Origin: Streptomyces erythrochromogenes
GTDB taxonomy: Bacteria > Actinomycetota > Actinomycetes > Streptomycetales > Streptomycetaceae
DNA: 64,000 nt
Assembly (NCBI RefSeq): GCF_036170895.1
Contig: NZ_CP108037.1
Coordinates: forward strand, 1-64,000
Reading direction: 5' to 3'
The notes below the pieces were generated by a model. The model made no database searches. It saw only the letters and a program-made list of their open reading frames with translations, and was not told the origin of the DNA. Position 1 is the stretch's first letter; each line of letters begins with the position of its first letter. Of the stretch, positions 1-7,751 are shown one piece after another. The position numbers and the translations under genes are program-made.

Positions 1-282
1 GAGCTGGATCGGGTTCGTGCGGAGCACGCCCTGGCGCTGGCCGAGGCGCAGTTCGAGCAGCGTCTGGCCGCGGCTGAGGTGGGGCACCTGCGGGCGCAGC
101 TCGCCGAGCGTGGGGAGCGGATCGCTGACTTGCAGCGGGCGGTGGCGGCGTTGACCCCGGCTCCGGCGCGGGATGTTCTCGCTCCGGGGGCGGAGGGGAT
201 GTCTGTGCCCGAGCAGGGTGGGTCGGAGCTGGCTCGGGATGAGTCTGGGGGGCGCCGGCCGTGGTGGGGCGGGCGTCCCTGA
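1..282 (+). CDS. C-terminal end of a coiled-coil protein (partial)
   Basis: The reading frame is open from the first base of the window and stops at 282, so only the last 93 codons are present. The visible part is an Ala/Glu/Arg/Leu-rich heptad-like coiled coil (residues about 1-50) followed by a Gly/Pro-rich tail. I cannot assign the family. Plasmid DNA-binding proteins of the KfrA type end in such coiled coils, so that is one possibility, but the DNA-binding part would lie outside the window. The gene converges on the 343-2229 gene and a hairpin separates them. Confidence 0.6.
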   Translation, partial: ELDRVRAEHALALAEAQFEQRLAAAEVGHLRAQLAERGERIADLQRAVAALTPAPARDVLAPGAEGMSVPEQGGSELARDESGGRRPWWGGRP

Positions 283-290
283 GCCTGGGC

Positions 291-326
291 GGCGGGCGGC
301 ATCTCCTGTTGCAGGTGCCGCCCGCC
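291..326. terminator. Hairpin between convergent genes
   Basis: An 11-bp perfect inverted repeat, GGCGGGCGGCA at 291-301 and its complement at 316-326, with a 14-nt loop. It lies in the 60-bp gap between two convergent stop codons, so it probably ends transcription in both directions. There is no T-run, which is usual for GC-rich actinomycetes. Confidence 0.65.
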
Positions 327-342
327 TTCGTGTTTCTGGTGT

Positions 343-2229
343 TCAGGCCCGGGCAGCTTCCCAGGCGCCGTCCAGTGCGGTCTCGAGGCCGTTCGGCCGG
401 TAGCCGGCCTCCAGCAGGGCTGCTGCCGATTTGCGGATGTCGCCGGCGGCGGTCTGCTTGACGCCGAGGACCTCCATCACCGTGGTGAGCGGAACCGCCT
501 CGATGTGCTGCTCCGCCGTCTCCGGGCGGGCGCCAGCTGCCAGCAGCATGCGGGCCACCTGGCGCTCGGAGCGCTCGCGCGGGGTCAGCCGGGCGTAGTC
601 CTCGGCCTGCTGGATCCTCGCCTCGGTCATGGCCGCCTCGTACCGGAAGTCTGCGGCGGCCTTCTCGGCCTGCGCGGCGTCCGCCAGCTCCTGCTTGCGG
701 CTGGCCTCCATGCGGTCCGCCAACAGCGCCTCCTGGGCCTGCCGGCGCCGCTCGGCCTCCGCGTCCGCGTCCGCCTTCACCTTCGCCGCGCGGTGCCGCT
801 CCGCCTCCGCGTCGGCCCGCTCCGCCGCCGCAGTGTCCTCGGCCGCCTTGCGGCGCGCGGCCGCCGCCCGCTCCGACTCCAGCGCCTCCGTCTCCGCGAG
901 GGACTGGCGCTCCGCCGCCGTGCGGCGGTGCTCCGCCGCCACCTTCGCGGCCGCGGCCTGCGACTCCGCCGCCGCGCGGGCCGCCTCCGCCTCCGCGGCC
1001 GCGGTGCCCTTGCGCGCCGCCTGCTCGTACGTGGCGACCTCGATGTCGGCGTCGTCCGCGAGCTCCCGGAGCCGGTCGGCCTTGGCCCGCTCGCGCTGCC
1101 GCTCCGCCTCCACGCGCCGGCGCTCCGCCTCGGCGCGGGCTCGCTCCGCCGCCTCGGCCTTCCACTTCGCCGGGAGGGCCAGCGCTTCCTCCACGGTGAA
1201 GCCCTGGCCGGCCATCGTCAGGGGCAGCTTCTGCTCCTCGGTGGCCTTGGACAGGTCGCCGCCGAGTTCCTGCTTGAGCCAGACCTTGTAGCCCTCCAGC
1301 GCCCTCTTGCGCTCCACCATCTCCGGGTAGGAGCGGACGTTGGCCAGGCGCATCTCCCGGTATAGGCGCGGGGTCTTCAGCGGGGAGAGCGCCCACCGGT
1401 GCAGGGGGATGCGGTCGATGGCCGTGCCGTCCTCCAGCTGGGTGGCGTGCACGATCAGCCGCCGTGCGGCCTCGACGCCGACCACGAACAGCACGGGCAT
1501 CAGCCCGTGCCAGAACACCCGCACGGGGGCGGGCAGCGCCTCGGCGGCCCTCTCGGTGGCTGTGGCGACGGCCGCGCCGGCGGCGGCGTTGATGATGACG
1601 GTGGCCGCGGTCATGCCGTGTGCGGCGAACCGCAGGAGCGGCCAGGGGGTCCGACGGCGGGTCATGTAGAGGTCCAGGGCCAGGAATCCCACGATGGCGC
1701 CGTCCAGGCCGATCGGGATCCACGGGGCCAGCCAGTCGGCGAACCCTGCCGCTGCGGCCTTCTCCGCGACCGTGGTGTAGGAGGCGGCGAAGCCGATCAG
1801 GGCGACGGGGATCATGCCGATCAGGGCTGCCGCGGCGAGGACGCGGGAGACCCGTGTCCCGGCCTGGGGGGTGGCCACCGCGGCCGGGGCCACGCCATCG
1901 GCGGCCGGGGCCGTGACCACCCCTTGGCCACGCTCACCCGGCCACCCGCGGCCGCCCAGTTCCTGCGCGACCGGAACGCCGTTTCGTCGAGCCGGAATCC
2001 CCGGCCGTGGCCCCGGAGCAGCCTCGGCCATGACCGGAGCGGCCGGGGCCACGGCCTCCCCCTGGCCTACTGTCTGGCCTACCGTCAGCGTCTCGTTCAT
2101 CCCGGCAGTCTCCACCCTCCCCTCCGGCGCCGGAACACCGCCCCGCCTAAACGGAGCATCGGCCGGTGCGGCCGGAGCGAACGGCACGGGCGGCCGGGTC
2201 AGATCGTGAAGCGTGTGGTGCGTCGTCAC
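343..2229 (-). CDS. DUF2637/SpdB-like plasmid-spread membrane protein
   Basis: A 628-aa protein. A Pro/Ala-rich cytosolic N-terminus is followed by four predicted membrane segments (about residues 128-150, 168-188, 200-222 and 236-258) that resemble the DUF2637 membrane domain of Streptomyces plasmid Spd proteins. A very long Ala/Glu/Arg coiled coil follows (about 350-560), then a C-terminal helix-turn-helix-like region near 565-620. SpdB-type proteins help plasmids spread between mycelial compartments after TraB-driven conjugation; that role is inferred from the family. The GTG start at 2229 has GGAGG 7 nt upstream. It is the last gene of a leftward transfer-type block. Confidence 0.75.
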   Translation of the reverse strand: MTTHHTLHDLTRPPVPFAPAAPADAPFRRGGVPAPEGRVETAGMNETLTVGQTVGQGEAVAPAAPVMAEAAPGPRPGIPARRNGVPVAQELGGRGWPGERGQGVVTAPAADGVAPAAVATPQAGTRVSRVLAAAALIGMIPVALIGFAASYTTVAEKAAAAGFADWLAPWIPIGLDGAIVGFLALDLYMTRRRTPWPLLRFAAHGMTAATVIINAAAGAAVATATERAAEALPAPVRVFWHGLMPVLFVVGVEAARRLIVHATQLEDGTAIDRIPLHRWALSPLKTPRLYREMRLANVRSYPEMVERKRALEGYKVWLKQELGGDLSKATEEQKLPLTMAGQGFTVEEALALPAKWKAEAAERARAEAERRRVEAERQRERAKADRLRELADDADIEVATYEQAARKGTAAAEAEAARAAAESQAAAAKVAAEHRRTAAERQSLAETEALESERAAAARRKAAEDTAAAERADAEAERHRAAKVKADADAEAERRRQAQEALLADRMEASRKQELADAAQAEKAAADFRYEAAMTEARIQQAEDYARLTPRERSERQVARMLLAAGARPETAEQHIEAVPLTTVMEVLGVKQTAAGDIRKSAAALLEAGYRPNGLETALDGAWEAARA

Positions 2230-2255
2230 GGAAACCTCCAGAGCGGGGACTTGGG

Positions 2256-2285
2256 GGCGGGCTGGGAGACGTCTCCCAGCCCGCC
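2256..2285. promoter_or_regulatory. Perfect 30-bp palindrome upstream of the spdB-like gene
   Basis: The 15 bases GGCGGGCTGGGAGAC (2256-2270) are followed directly by their exact reverse complement (2271-2285), with no spacer. The site ends 27 bp upstream of the GTG start at 2229 and 72 bp downstream of the previous stop. It could be an operator for a dimeric regulator or a terminator between the two genes. The zero-length loop favours a protein-binding site. Confidence 0.5.
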
Positions 2286-2356
2286 GGATCGAGCGGCAGC
2301 GGTGGCCCGCCCCTCCCGGGAGGGGTGCTCTTCCACGGCGTGAAGGGGGTGGCCGG

Positions 2357-2509
2357 TCAGCGGCCGAGGTGCGCAGCGATCTGTGCGTTCAGCGCGGCGG
2401 CCGCCTCCGAGGCGTTCCGTATGGCCGCCGCCGCGGCCTCGGCGGCTTCCGCCTCCTGGCGCTGCCGCTCCAGCGCGGCCTGGTACTCGGCGTTCTGCGC
2501 CTCGCTCAT
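2357..2509 (-). CDS. Small Ala/Glu-rich helical protein
   Basis: A 50-aa protein, almost entirely Ala, Glu, Gln and Arg, predicted to be one long helix. The ATG at 2507-2509 overlaps the TGA of the preceding zinc-ribbon gene as ATGA, so the two are probably translationally coupled. The family is not recognised. Its position within a plasmid-spread gene block suggests an accessory transfer role, which is inference only. Confidence 0.6.
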   Translation of the reverse strand: MSEAQNAEYQAALERQRQEAEAAEAAAAAIRNASEAAAALNAQIAAHLGR

Positions 2510-2649
2510 CGGGCACCCCCAACGGGCAGGGAGAGGACGGCGGTCAGGCGGGCGGTCCAGCCGCCGCACGCCGCGCACCGGTAGGTGCCACGGGCCCGGT
2601 CCTGCTTCATCCGCCGGCCGTGGCAGCGCGGCGCGGTCGCCCGGCTCAC
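2506..2649 (-). CDS. Small zinc-ribbon-like protein
   Basis: A 47-aa basic protein with a Cys-His pair near residues 9-10 and a CAAC pair near residues 25-28, which could bind one zinc. Its GTG start overlaps the TGA of the upstream 59-aa gene (GTGA), and its own TGA overlaps the next ATG (ATGA), so three tiny genes form a coupled string. Small coupled Cys-containing proteins are common in Streptomyces plasmid transfer regions. No specific function can be given. Confidence 0.55.
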   Translation of the reverse strand: MSRATAPRCHGRRMKQDRARGTYRCAACGGWTARLTAVLSLPVGGAR

Positions 2650-2825
2650 CGCCGACCCCACCGGCGGCCGCCGCTGCTGTCCTTGTCCTGGCCGGGTTCC
2701 GGCTTGGCCTCGGCCTTGAACCAGCCGCCGCGCGAGGGCTGGTACTCGGTGCCGTGGCGCCCGTGGTCGGTGTCGCTCTGGCTCTGGGCCAGCTCGTCCT
2801 GGGAGATCGTCCGGCGAAATGCCAT
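2646..2825 (-). CDS. Small hydrophilic plasmid protein
   Basis: A 59-aa protein with an Asp/Gln/Ser-rich first half and a Gly/Lys/Arg-rich end. The ATG at 2823-2825 has a clear AGGAG Shine-Dalgarno sequence about 7 nt upstream, which makes it the best-supported start of the three small genes and probably the entry point for ribosomes on them. Its TGA overlaps the next GTG. The family is not recognised. Confidence 0.6.
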   Translation of the reverse strand: MAFRRTISQDELAQSQSDTDHGRHGTEYQPSRGGWFKAEAKPEPGQDKDSSGGRRWGRR

Positions 2826-2957
2826 GATGGAACTCCTGTTCCGTGAGGAATGGGTGTCCCCGGGGCGGCCGCCCAACTGCCAAGAAAGTCGGCCGCCTCG
2901 GGGTGTCTTGTTTCTGGTGCACCCGACCCTTGCTCTAAGGGGCCGGGATTCGTGCGC

Positions 2958-2983
2958 CTGACGGCCGATAGCGGGGCCGTCAG
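2958..2983. terminator. Hairpin in the 2826-3046 intergenic region
   Basis: A 9-bp perfect stem (CTGACGGCC at 2958-2966, complement at 2975-2983) with an 8-nt loop, in the gap between the membrane-protein operon ending at 3047 and the small-gene string starting at 2825. A second, weaker 7-bp stem (3028-3034 with 3042-3048) overlaps the stop codon at 3047. Both fit termination or attenuation of leftward transcription. Confidence 0.5.
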
Positions 2984-3046
2984 GGGGTCCGTAAGGGGCT
3001 GTTAGGCGCCCGATAGAAACGCAGGTCAGACCGGTGATAGGCCGGT

Positions 3047-4195
3047 CTAACGGGTTTCCTGGACGGGGCCCGGGGAGAGGGCCGGGGAAGGGGCCTGCTC
3101 GGGGTCCTGACCACCCCCGGGAATCAGCCGCAGGACGGCCGGCGCGGGGGCCGGAACAGGCACCCCGGCCGGAGGCTGAGCAGGGGTGCCGGCGGCCGCC
3201 ACGGCGGGCCCCTCCCCGACCGCCGGAACGGGCACCGCGGGGGCCTCTACCAAGGCCTCCCCCACGGGCCGTGCGGGGGCTTCGAAGCGGGCCCGCAGCA
3301 GAGCTGTGGGGGTCATGCCCAGGGCCTCCGTCGCGGCTTCCACGCGCACCCCCACACGGGTCGTGGGGCGGCCCTCAATCCGCATGCCCAACTTGTCGAC
3401 GGTGGGCAGGCCGCAGGACTCCACCCAGGCCCGAAAGTCGGCGACCTCGGTCCCCTCCGCGAGCAGCCCGCGCGTCACCGCGGAGGCCAGCAGCACATCC
3501 AGGTGCACCCCGGTCCGCCTAGTGGCCTCAGCGTCGGACAGGCCCGTGACCACGTGCCAGAGCAGCGCCATACCGCGATCGGGCCCGGCCGCCTCTGCAG
3601 CCCGGTCCTCGGCGCCCTCGAGGCCCTCGGGTTCCTCCTCGACGGCCAGGACGTCGTTCTGCTCCTGGCCGTCGTCCGCGGCCGGGGACGGCACGGGGGC
3701 GAGCATCCAGGCCGCGGTCATCCAGGCCAACCCCCCAGCGACGCAGAACCACATCCCGTAGGGGGCCAGCCGCTCCTGGACCGACAGCCACGCCAGCCGG
3801 CCGACGCTCGCGATGCCACCGCAGGCCACCAGACCGCCGAACCCCAGGATCGCCAGCGCCTCCAGAGCACCCCGGCGCACCGGGGCGACGGGCGGCGCGG
3901 CCACCGAGCCGAGGTCGAGTTCACCGGAGTCCTCCCCGCCGGCCTCGACCGCCTCGGCGGCCTTCCGGCGGGCCTGGTGCACCTTCTTCGCCCTGGCCTT
4001 CGCGCCCCGGTCGGCCTGCTCCTGGCGGACGGCGGTAGCGGCCGCGTCCACGGCCGCCGCCTCCCACGCCCAGCGCGCCACGACGGCCAGGCAACGGCAA
4101 ATGCGTCCGGCGAGGACCATCGACCCCGAGCACAGGGCAGTCAGCGCTGCGCCCGTCCCCCGGGTGACCTCTCGAACCTGTCCGGTGGTGCTCAC
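3047..4195 (-). CDS. Membrane protein of a plasmid transfer operon
   Basis: A 382-aa protein. The N-terminal 40 residues include a hydrophobic stretch and are followed by a charged Ala/Lys/Arg helix. Two further membrane segments lie near residues 108-135 and 145-168. The C-terminal half is acidic, then a helix-rich domain, then a Pro/Ala-rich tail. The GTG at 4195 overlaps the TGA of the upstream gene (GTGA). It is the last gene of a coupled operon that begins near 5997. The composition and context are typical of Streptomyces Spd-type proteins, but I cannot name the family. Confidence 0.6.
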   Translation of the reverse strand: MSTTGQVREVTRGTGAALTALCSGSMVLAGRICRCLAVVARWAWEAAAVDAAATAVRQEQADRGAKARAKKVHQARRKAAEAVEAGGEDSGELDLGSVAAPPVAPVRRGALEALAILGFGGLVACGGIASVGRLAWLSVQERLAPYGMWFCVAGGLAWMTAAWMLAPVPSPAADDGQEQNDVLAVEEEPEGLEGAEDRAAEAAGPDRGMALLWHVVTGLSDAEATRRTGVHLDVLLASAVTRGLLAEGTEVADFRAWVESCGLPTVDKLGMRIEGRPTTRVGVRVEAATEALGMTPTALLRARFEAPARPVGEALVEAPAVPVPAVGEGPAVAAAGTPAQPPAGVPVPAPAPAVLRLIPGGGQDPEQAPSPALSPGPVQETR

Positions 4196-4650
4196 ATCGC
4201 CCCCAGGGAAGCGCCGATCTTGAGCACGAACATGGAGCACAGGCCCCACAAGCCGCCCGCCATCCCGTACGTGACCCCGGCCGAGATCCCCAGGAGTCCG
4301 GGGGCCACCGTCTTCTTCCAGTCCGGCAGGAAGGTCAGGGCGGACAGGGACAGGGCGACGGCGCCCAGCCCGATGTCACCGAAGATGCCGCCCTGCACGA
4401 CGCTGGCCGGGATCTCGCTGACGCCCTTGGCGAGGTCGGACCACAGGCCGCCGGCCGCGACGGCGAGCGTGCCGAACACGATCCCGAGGCCGCCGGACTT
4501 GTCGCGGTCCATCTTCACGCGCTTCGCGCCCCGCCAGCCCAGGACCAGCACCAGGCCGGTGAACAGGGTCAGGCCGGAGACTCCGACGGTGCCCAGGATC
4601 GGCCCGCCGGCGAGCACGGTGTCCGTCGCGATGTTCTGAGTGGTGGTCAC
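4192..4650 (-). CDS. Small SpdB-like membrane protein
   Basis: A 152-aa protein, mostly hydrophobic, with about four membrane segments separated by short Gly/Lys/Asp loops. The GTG start at 4650 overlaps the TGA of the upstream gene, and its TGA overlaps the next GTG. The size, hydrophobicity and coupled position match small spread (Spd) membrane proteins of Streptomyces conjugative plasmids. Function is inferred from that resemblance only. Confidence 0.6.
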   Translation of the reverse strand: MTTTQNIATDTVLAGGPILGTVGVSGLTLFTGLVLVLGWRGAKRVKMDRDKSGGLGIVFGTLAVAAGGLWSDLAKGVSEIPASVVQGGIFGDIGLGAVALSLSALTFLPDWKKTVAPGLLGISAGVTYGMAGGLWGLCSMFVLKIGASLGAM

Positions 4651-5378
4651 GACAGGGCTCCCGGGGCGTAGAGGGCGGCAGACAGCACGACGGTGGCGAG
4701 CGGGATGCGCGCGGCCCAGCGGACCAGGAGCGGGCGCGTCAGGAAGCGGCGGTCCACCAGCCACCACAGGGCGACCGCCGAGCCGCCCGCCAGTACGGCG
4801 GGGGCCACCATGCCGGGCCAGGGAGCGGCCTCGGCGTACAGGGCCGTCAGGAGCGGGCCGGTGCCCTGCCCCCACGTCGCGGCACTCAGGGCGCCGACCG
4901 GGGAGGCGAGCCGGCCGAAAAGGCCGCCGACCCCCCGGAAGAACCGGCCCAGCTGCCAGCCGGCGACCGCGGCCCCGCCCGTCAGGACGAGGACCGACAG
5001 CGGGACGGCGTCCACGGAGGCCTGCGCGAGGTAGACGGAGCCGCCCAGCGGATCAGCTGCGGCGGCAGAGAGGACCGAGTAGCCCACCGCCCCCGCCGAG
5101 GCGTTGAAGAAGCCCCACCGAATCCGGGGATTGACCCCGTCAAAGAGTCCGGGCGCCGGCTCCGCCTCCGGAGCCTCCTCCTCGGTGCTCTCCACGACGA
5201 GGTGGGTGTGGGTCTCGGTCACCGTCACGTGGACGATCTGCGGACCCGGGCCCTGGGGCTGGTGCCACCAGTCCGGCATCGGCGGCGCGGCGGGAGGAGC
5301 GCCCGGTGGCGGGGGCGAGCCCCCGTTCCCGGTGCCCGGGGCGAAGACCGCCGTCGGCTCAATCGGCTCGGCGCTCAC
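4647..5378 (-). CDS. Membrane protein with Pro-rich N-terminus
   Basis: A 243-aa protein. Residues 1-80 are Pro/Gly-rich and then acidic. The remainder carries about five membrane segments from residue 90 to the C-terminus. The GTG at 5378 overlaps the TGA of the WhiB-like gene, so translation of this gene probably depends on that of the regulator. It is part of the same transfer-type operon; no enzymatic motif is visible. Confidence 0.6.
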   Translation of the reverse strand: MSAEPIEPTAVFAPGTGNGGSPPPPGAPPAAPPMPDWWHQPQGPGPQIVHVTVTETHTHLVVESTEEEAPEAEPAPGLFDGVNPRIRWGFFNASAGAVGYSVLSAAAADPLGGSVYLAQASVDAVPLSVLVLTGGAAVAGWQLGRFFRGVGGLFGRLASPVGALSAATWGQGTGPLLTALYAEAAPWPGMVAPAVLAGGSAVALWWLVDRRFLTRPLLVRWAARIPLATVVLSAALYAPGALS

Positions 5379-5779
5379 TCGGCCGCCCCGTTCCTCGGCC
5401 GCCGGCCGAACACCCGGAGGTAAAGCGCCCGGCGATCCCCCTGCCGCAGCCCCGCCCGCACCCCGAGAATCTTCGAGGGGGTCGAGGAGTCATTCAGGTC
5501 CCGCTCCAGACACCAGGCCAGCACCGGGCACCGGCCGCAGATCGCCAGCGCCCTCCGCTCCGCCCCCGAGGGCACAGCCCCGCCGGTCGTCATCTCCCAC
5601 GGCTCCGGGAAGAACGTCCGCGGGTCCTCACCCACGCAGGCCGCCGTCCCATCCCGCTCCTGACGAACCACCAGCGCCGGAGCCAGATCCGGGTACGCCC
5701 ACAGCCGGTCCAACCAGTCAGCCGACCGCGCCGCGGCCCACCCCGGCGGAAGCGGGGGCACCCCGCCCGCCCGGCTCAC
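5375..5779 (-). CDS. WhiB-like iron-sulfur regulator
   Basis: A 134-aa protein with the Wbl cysteine pattern: one Cys in ACVGEDP, then CGRCPVLAWC (CxxCx5C), which would hold a [4Fe-4S] cluster. The sequence GVRAGL lies at the place of the usual GVWGG turn, so that turn is altered. The C-terminus is basic, as expected for DNA or sigma-factor contact. The GTG at 5779 overlaps the stop of an upstream small ORF and its TGA overlaps the next GTG. Wbl proteins act with sigma factors; here it heads or nearly heads the transfer operon and may regulate it. Confidence 0.75.
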   Translation of the reverse strand: MSRAGGVPPLPPGWAAARSADWLDRLWAYPDLAPALVVRQERDGTAACVGEDPRTFFPEPWEMTTGGAVPSGAERRALAICGRCPVLAWCLERDLNDSSTPSKILGVRAGLRQGDRRALYLRVFGRRPRNGAAE

Positions 5780-5997
5780 AGCGCCACTCCCAGCGCCCAC
5801 AAACCCGCACGAACACGCAGCTCGTCCCCGCCCAGACCCAGCGCCTCCGGCGCCGTCGAAGGCAGTTCAGCCTGTCCGGCAGTGCAGTGCCGGGATGGTA
5901 AAACCGTCCGCGTCCGCACCACCGCGGGGCACCCACCCCGCCGAGGGCGCCACCAGCGCCCCATCTCTGCAACCATCACGAGAGTCGGTCCCCTCAT
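5776..5997 (-). CDS. Possible short leader gene of the WhiB operon
   Basis: An open frame of up to 73 aa, rich in Arg, Trp and Gly at first. Its TGA overlaps the GTG of the WhiB-like gene in the same GTGA arrangement as the next three junctions, which is the main reason to believe it. The start is uncertain: ATG at 5997, 5976 and 5964 are all possible, and none has an ideally spaced Shine-Dalgarno sequence. The family is not recognised. Confidence 0.4.
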   Translation of the reverse strand: MRGPTLVMVAEMGRWWRPRRGGCPAVVRTRTVLPSRHCTAGQAELPSTAPEALGLGGDELRVRAGLWALGVAL

Positions 5998-6157
5998 CCA
6001 CGCATATGGGCTGGTCCGACCGCGGGCGGGGCTGCAACCCCACACCTGCCGCCCGGCCCGTGTTGTGAGCACGGGCCGGGCATCTGCATTCGCAAGTCGG
6101 TTTCGTACCCAGGCAGGGGTCTAACCAGGACGGTTAGCTTCGGCCGCCACCAGTTAT

Positions 6158-6220
6158 TGCCTAGGCATTAAGGAGAATGCCCGGACGGCCGGGTGTTGTC
6201 AATAACGACTAGGCGATAAA
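6158..6220. promoter_or_regulatory. Candidate operators upstream of the GntR regulator
   Basis: The 250-bp gap between the leftward WhiB operon and the rightward GntR gene is relatively AT-rich. It contains the palindrome TGCCTAGGCA at 6158-6167 and a related ACTAGGCGATAAA element at 6209-6220. Both contain CTAGGC, about 50 bp apart. A HutC/KorSA-type regulator often represses its own promoter and a divergent transfer promoter, so these are plausible binding sites. That is inference. Confidence 0.4.
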
Positions 6221-6246
6221 GTGAAGCCAGCTACAGGAGGTGAAAC

Positions 6247-7002
6247 ATGACCAGTTCCGGAGACCTCTCCGCAGAGCTGCGCCAGCGCATCACGGCAGGG
6301 GAACTCGCAGTTGGCAGCAAGCTGCCCACGAATGCCCAGCTCATGGCCAAGCACGGCGTCTCGAAGGCGACGGTCACCAAAGCCATTGCCACGCTGGCGG
6401 ACGAGGGGCTGGTCTACTCGTCCAAGCGGGCCGGCACGATCGTCCGGTCCACAAGCCCCATCGCGTTGCCGCTCAGCAGGTACGGCCAAGTACTCGCACC
6501 CGGCGGAGCCAAGGGTCCATGGGAGACAGCCACCGCAGCTCTCGGCCTGAACGGACACATGAAGTTCGTTTCGGTCGAGCGCGTCCGCGCGGACTCCAGC
6601 CTGGCCGTGCTCCTAGACCTATGCGAGGGCGATGAGCTGGTCTACCGCGTTCGCCAGGCAGTGATCCTGCCCAGTGACGTCGTCCAGCTCCAGCATTCTT
6701 GGTATCCGGCCTCCATCGCCGAAGCGGCTGGACTTGACCGGGACGGAAAAGTCGTCGGCGGCGTCTACGGAGCTCTCACCGGCGCGGGCCACCAGCCCAC
6801 CAGAGCGAGCGAGACCGTGAGCGCTCGAATGCCGACAGAGGACGAAGCCGCACAACTGCGCATCGGCGGCCGTGTATGGGTCATCGCCATCGAGCGACTT
6901 ACCCGCGATGCCCAGGGCCGCGCCCTCGAAGTGATGCGGGCTGTTGCCCCTGCAGACCGGCTCCAGCTCACCTACGACGACTTGCCCTTGACGGAAGGCT
7001 GA
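6247..7002 (+). CDS. GntR/HutC-family regulator (KorSA-like)
   Basis: A 251-aa protein with an N-terminal winged helix-turn-helix (about residues 5-70, GELAVGSKLPTNAQL typical of GntR) and a C-terminal UTRA-type ligand domain (about 90-245, ending DRLQLTYDDL). A perfect AGGAGGTG Shine-Dalgarno sequence at 6235-6242 precedes the ATG. In Streptomyces plasmids such as pSAM2 this family (KorSA) represses replication and transfer genes. Here it lies divergently between the transfer block and the candidate replication gene, which fits that job. Its ligand is unknown. Confidence 0.85.
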   Translation: MTSSGDLSAELRQRITAGELAVGSKLPTNAQLMAKHGVSKATVTKAIATLADEGLVYSSKRAGTIVRSTSPIALPLSRYGQVLAPGGAKGPWETATAALGLNGHMKFVSVERVRADSSLAVLLDLCEGDELVYRVRQAVILPSDVVQLQHSWYPASIAEAAGLDRDGKVVGGVYGALTGAGHQPTRASETVSARMPTEDEAAQLRIGGRVWVIAIERLTRDAQGRALEVMRAVAPADRLQLTYDDLPLTEG

Positions 7003-7089
7003 TATGGCGGGCGACACGCCGGAGCGAACGAGAAGACAGAGCAACGATCTTCCGGGTATCTTTCACATCTCTTGATGTTGGAGGTGAAG

Positions 7090-7368
7090 GTGACAGCCAC
7101 TCATGACCCCGTGTCATCCGTGGACGTGCTACTGCATGGCCATACGCCACTCTTGCCCCCTGTCTTCCGGGGGCCGCTCCGCCGTGCCGCGGGACTGACC
7201 CAACGCCAGGTTGCCCAAGCCGTCGGTGTTCAGCCTCTCCAGATTCTCCGATGGGAAGCAGGCGAAGCCGAGCCACGACCTGGCGAGCGCCGAGTCGCAT
7301 ATAGCCGCCTGCTCCAAGGGCTAGCCCAGCAGCACCCTCACGTCATCACCTCAACCGCAGTGCCGTAG
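7090..7368 (+). CDS. Small XRE-family DNA-binding protein
   Basis: A 92-aa protein with one helix-turn-helix (LRRAAGLTQRQVAQAVGVQP, about residues 33-60). It could start at ATG 7075, but GTG 7090 has GGAGG 5 nt upstream and is preferred. It follows the GntR gene by 87 bp on the same strand and is closed by a strong hairpin at 7377-7410. It is probably a second local regulator of the plasmid backbone. Confidence 0.75.
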   Translation: MTATHDPVSSVDVLLHGHTPLLPPVFRGPLRRAAGLTQRQVAQAVGVQPLQILRWEAGEAEPRPGERRVAYSRLLQGLAQQHPHVITSTAVP

Positions 7369-7376
7369 CAAACGCT

Positions 7377-7410
7377 GAAGGCCGTCCCTGCGCCAACAGG
7401 AACGGCCTTC
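7377..7410 (+). terminator. Hairpin terminator after the XRE gene
   Basis: A 9-bp perfect stem, GAAGGCCGT at 7377-7385 and its complement at 7402-7410, with additional CTG/CAG pairing inside the 16-nt loop. It starts 9 bp after the XRE stop codon. The remaining 340 bp to the next gene hold a near-perfect 21-bp palindrome at 7453-7473 and a 6-bp hairpin at 7588-7604, both possible regulatory sites, but no gene. Confidence 0.7.
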
Positions 7411-7751
7411 ATACAGCTCGACTCGTCCAGCCTCCACAGCTCCGAGTCGTGTCCGGTGAGGTGACCTCGCCGGGGGTGATGCCCGTGGGCCCGCAGGCCC
7501 TCGTGGTCACCGATACCCCAGGATAAGCGGCTCCTCACTCGGAGGCCACCATTCCGGGGCCCTGTCTGGTCACATTGCCGTTCGCGACTCCCCTCTCAGG
7601 GGAGAAATTGTCCCGTGTCTGACCTGCACTTCCTTCAGGCCAGCTGCACACCAGGGTGCCACCGCCACACCCTCGTGTCCGCATCGCTGATCGTCACTGT
7701 CCTGACCCGCACCGCCGCCCGTGCCAGCCTGCTGAGTGCCTGGGGTGCCCG

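Noticed and set aside
505..1365. Long plus-strand open frame rich in Leu, Arg and Gly
   Set aside because: It is the mirror of the coiled-coil region of the minus-strand DUF2637 gene; composition is set by that gene's codon bias.
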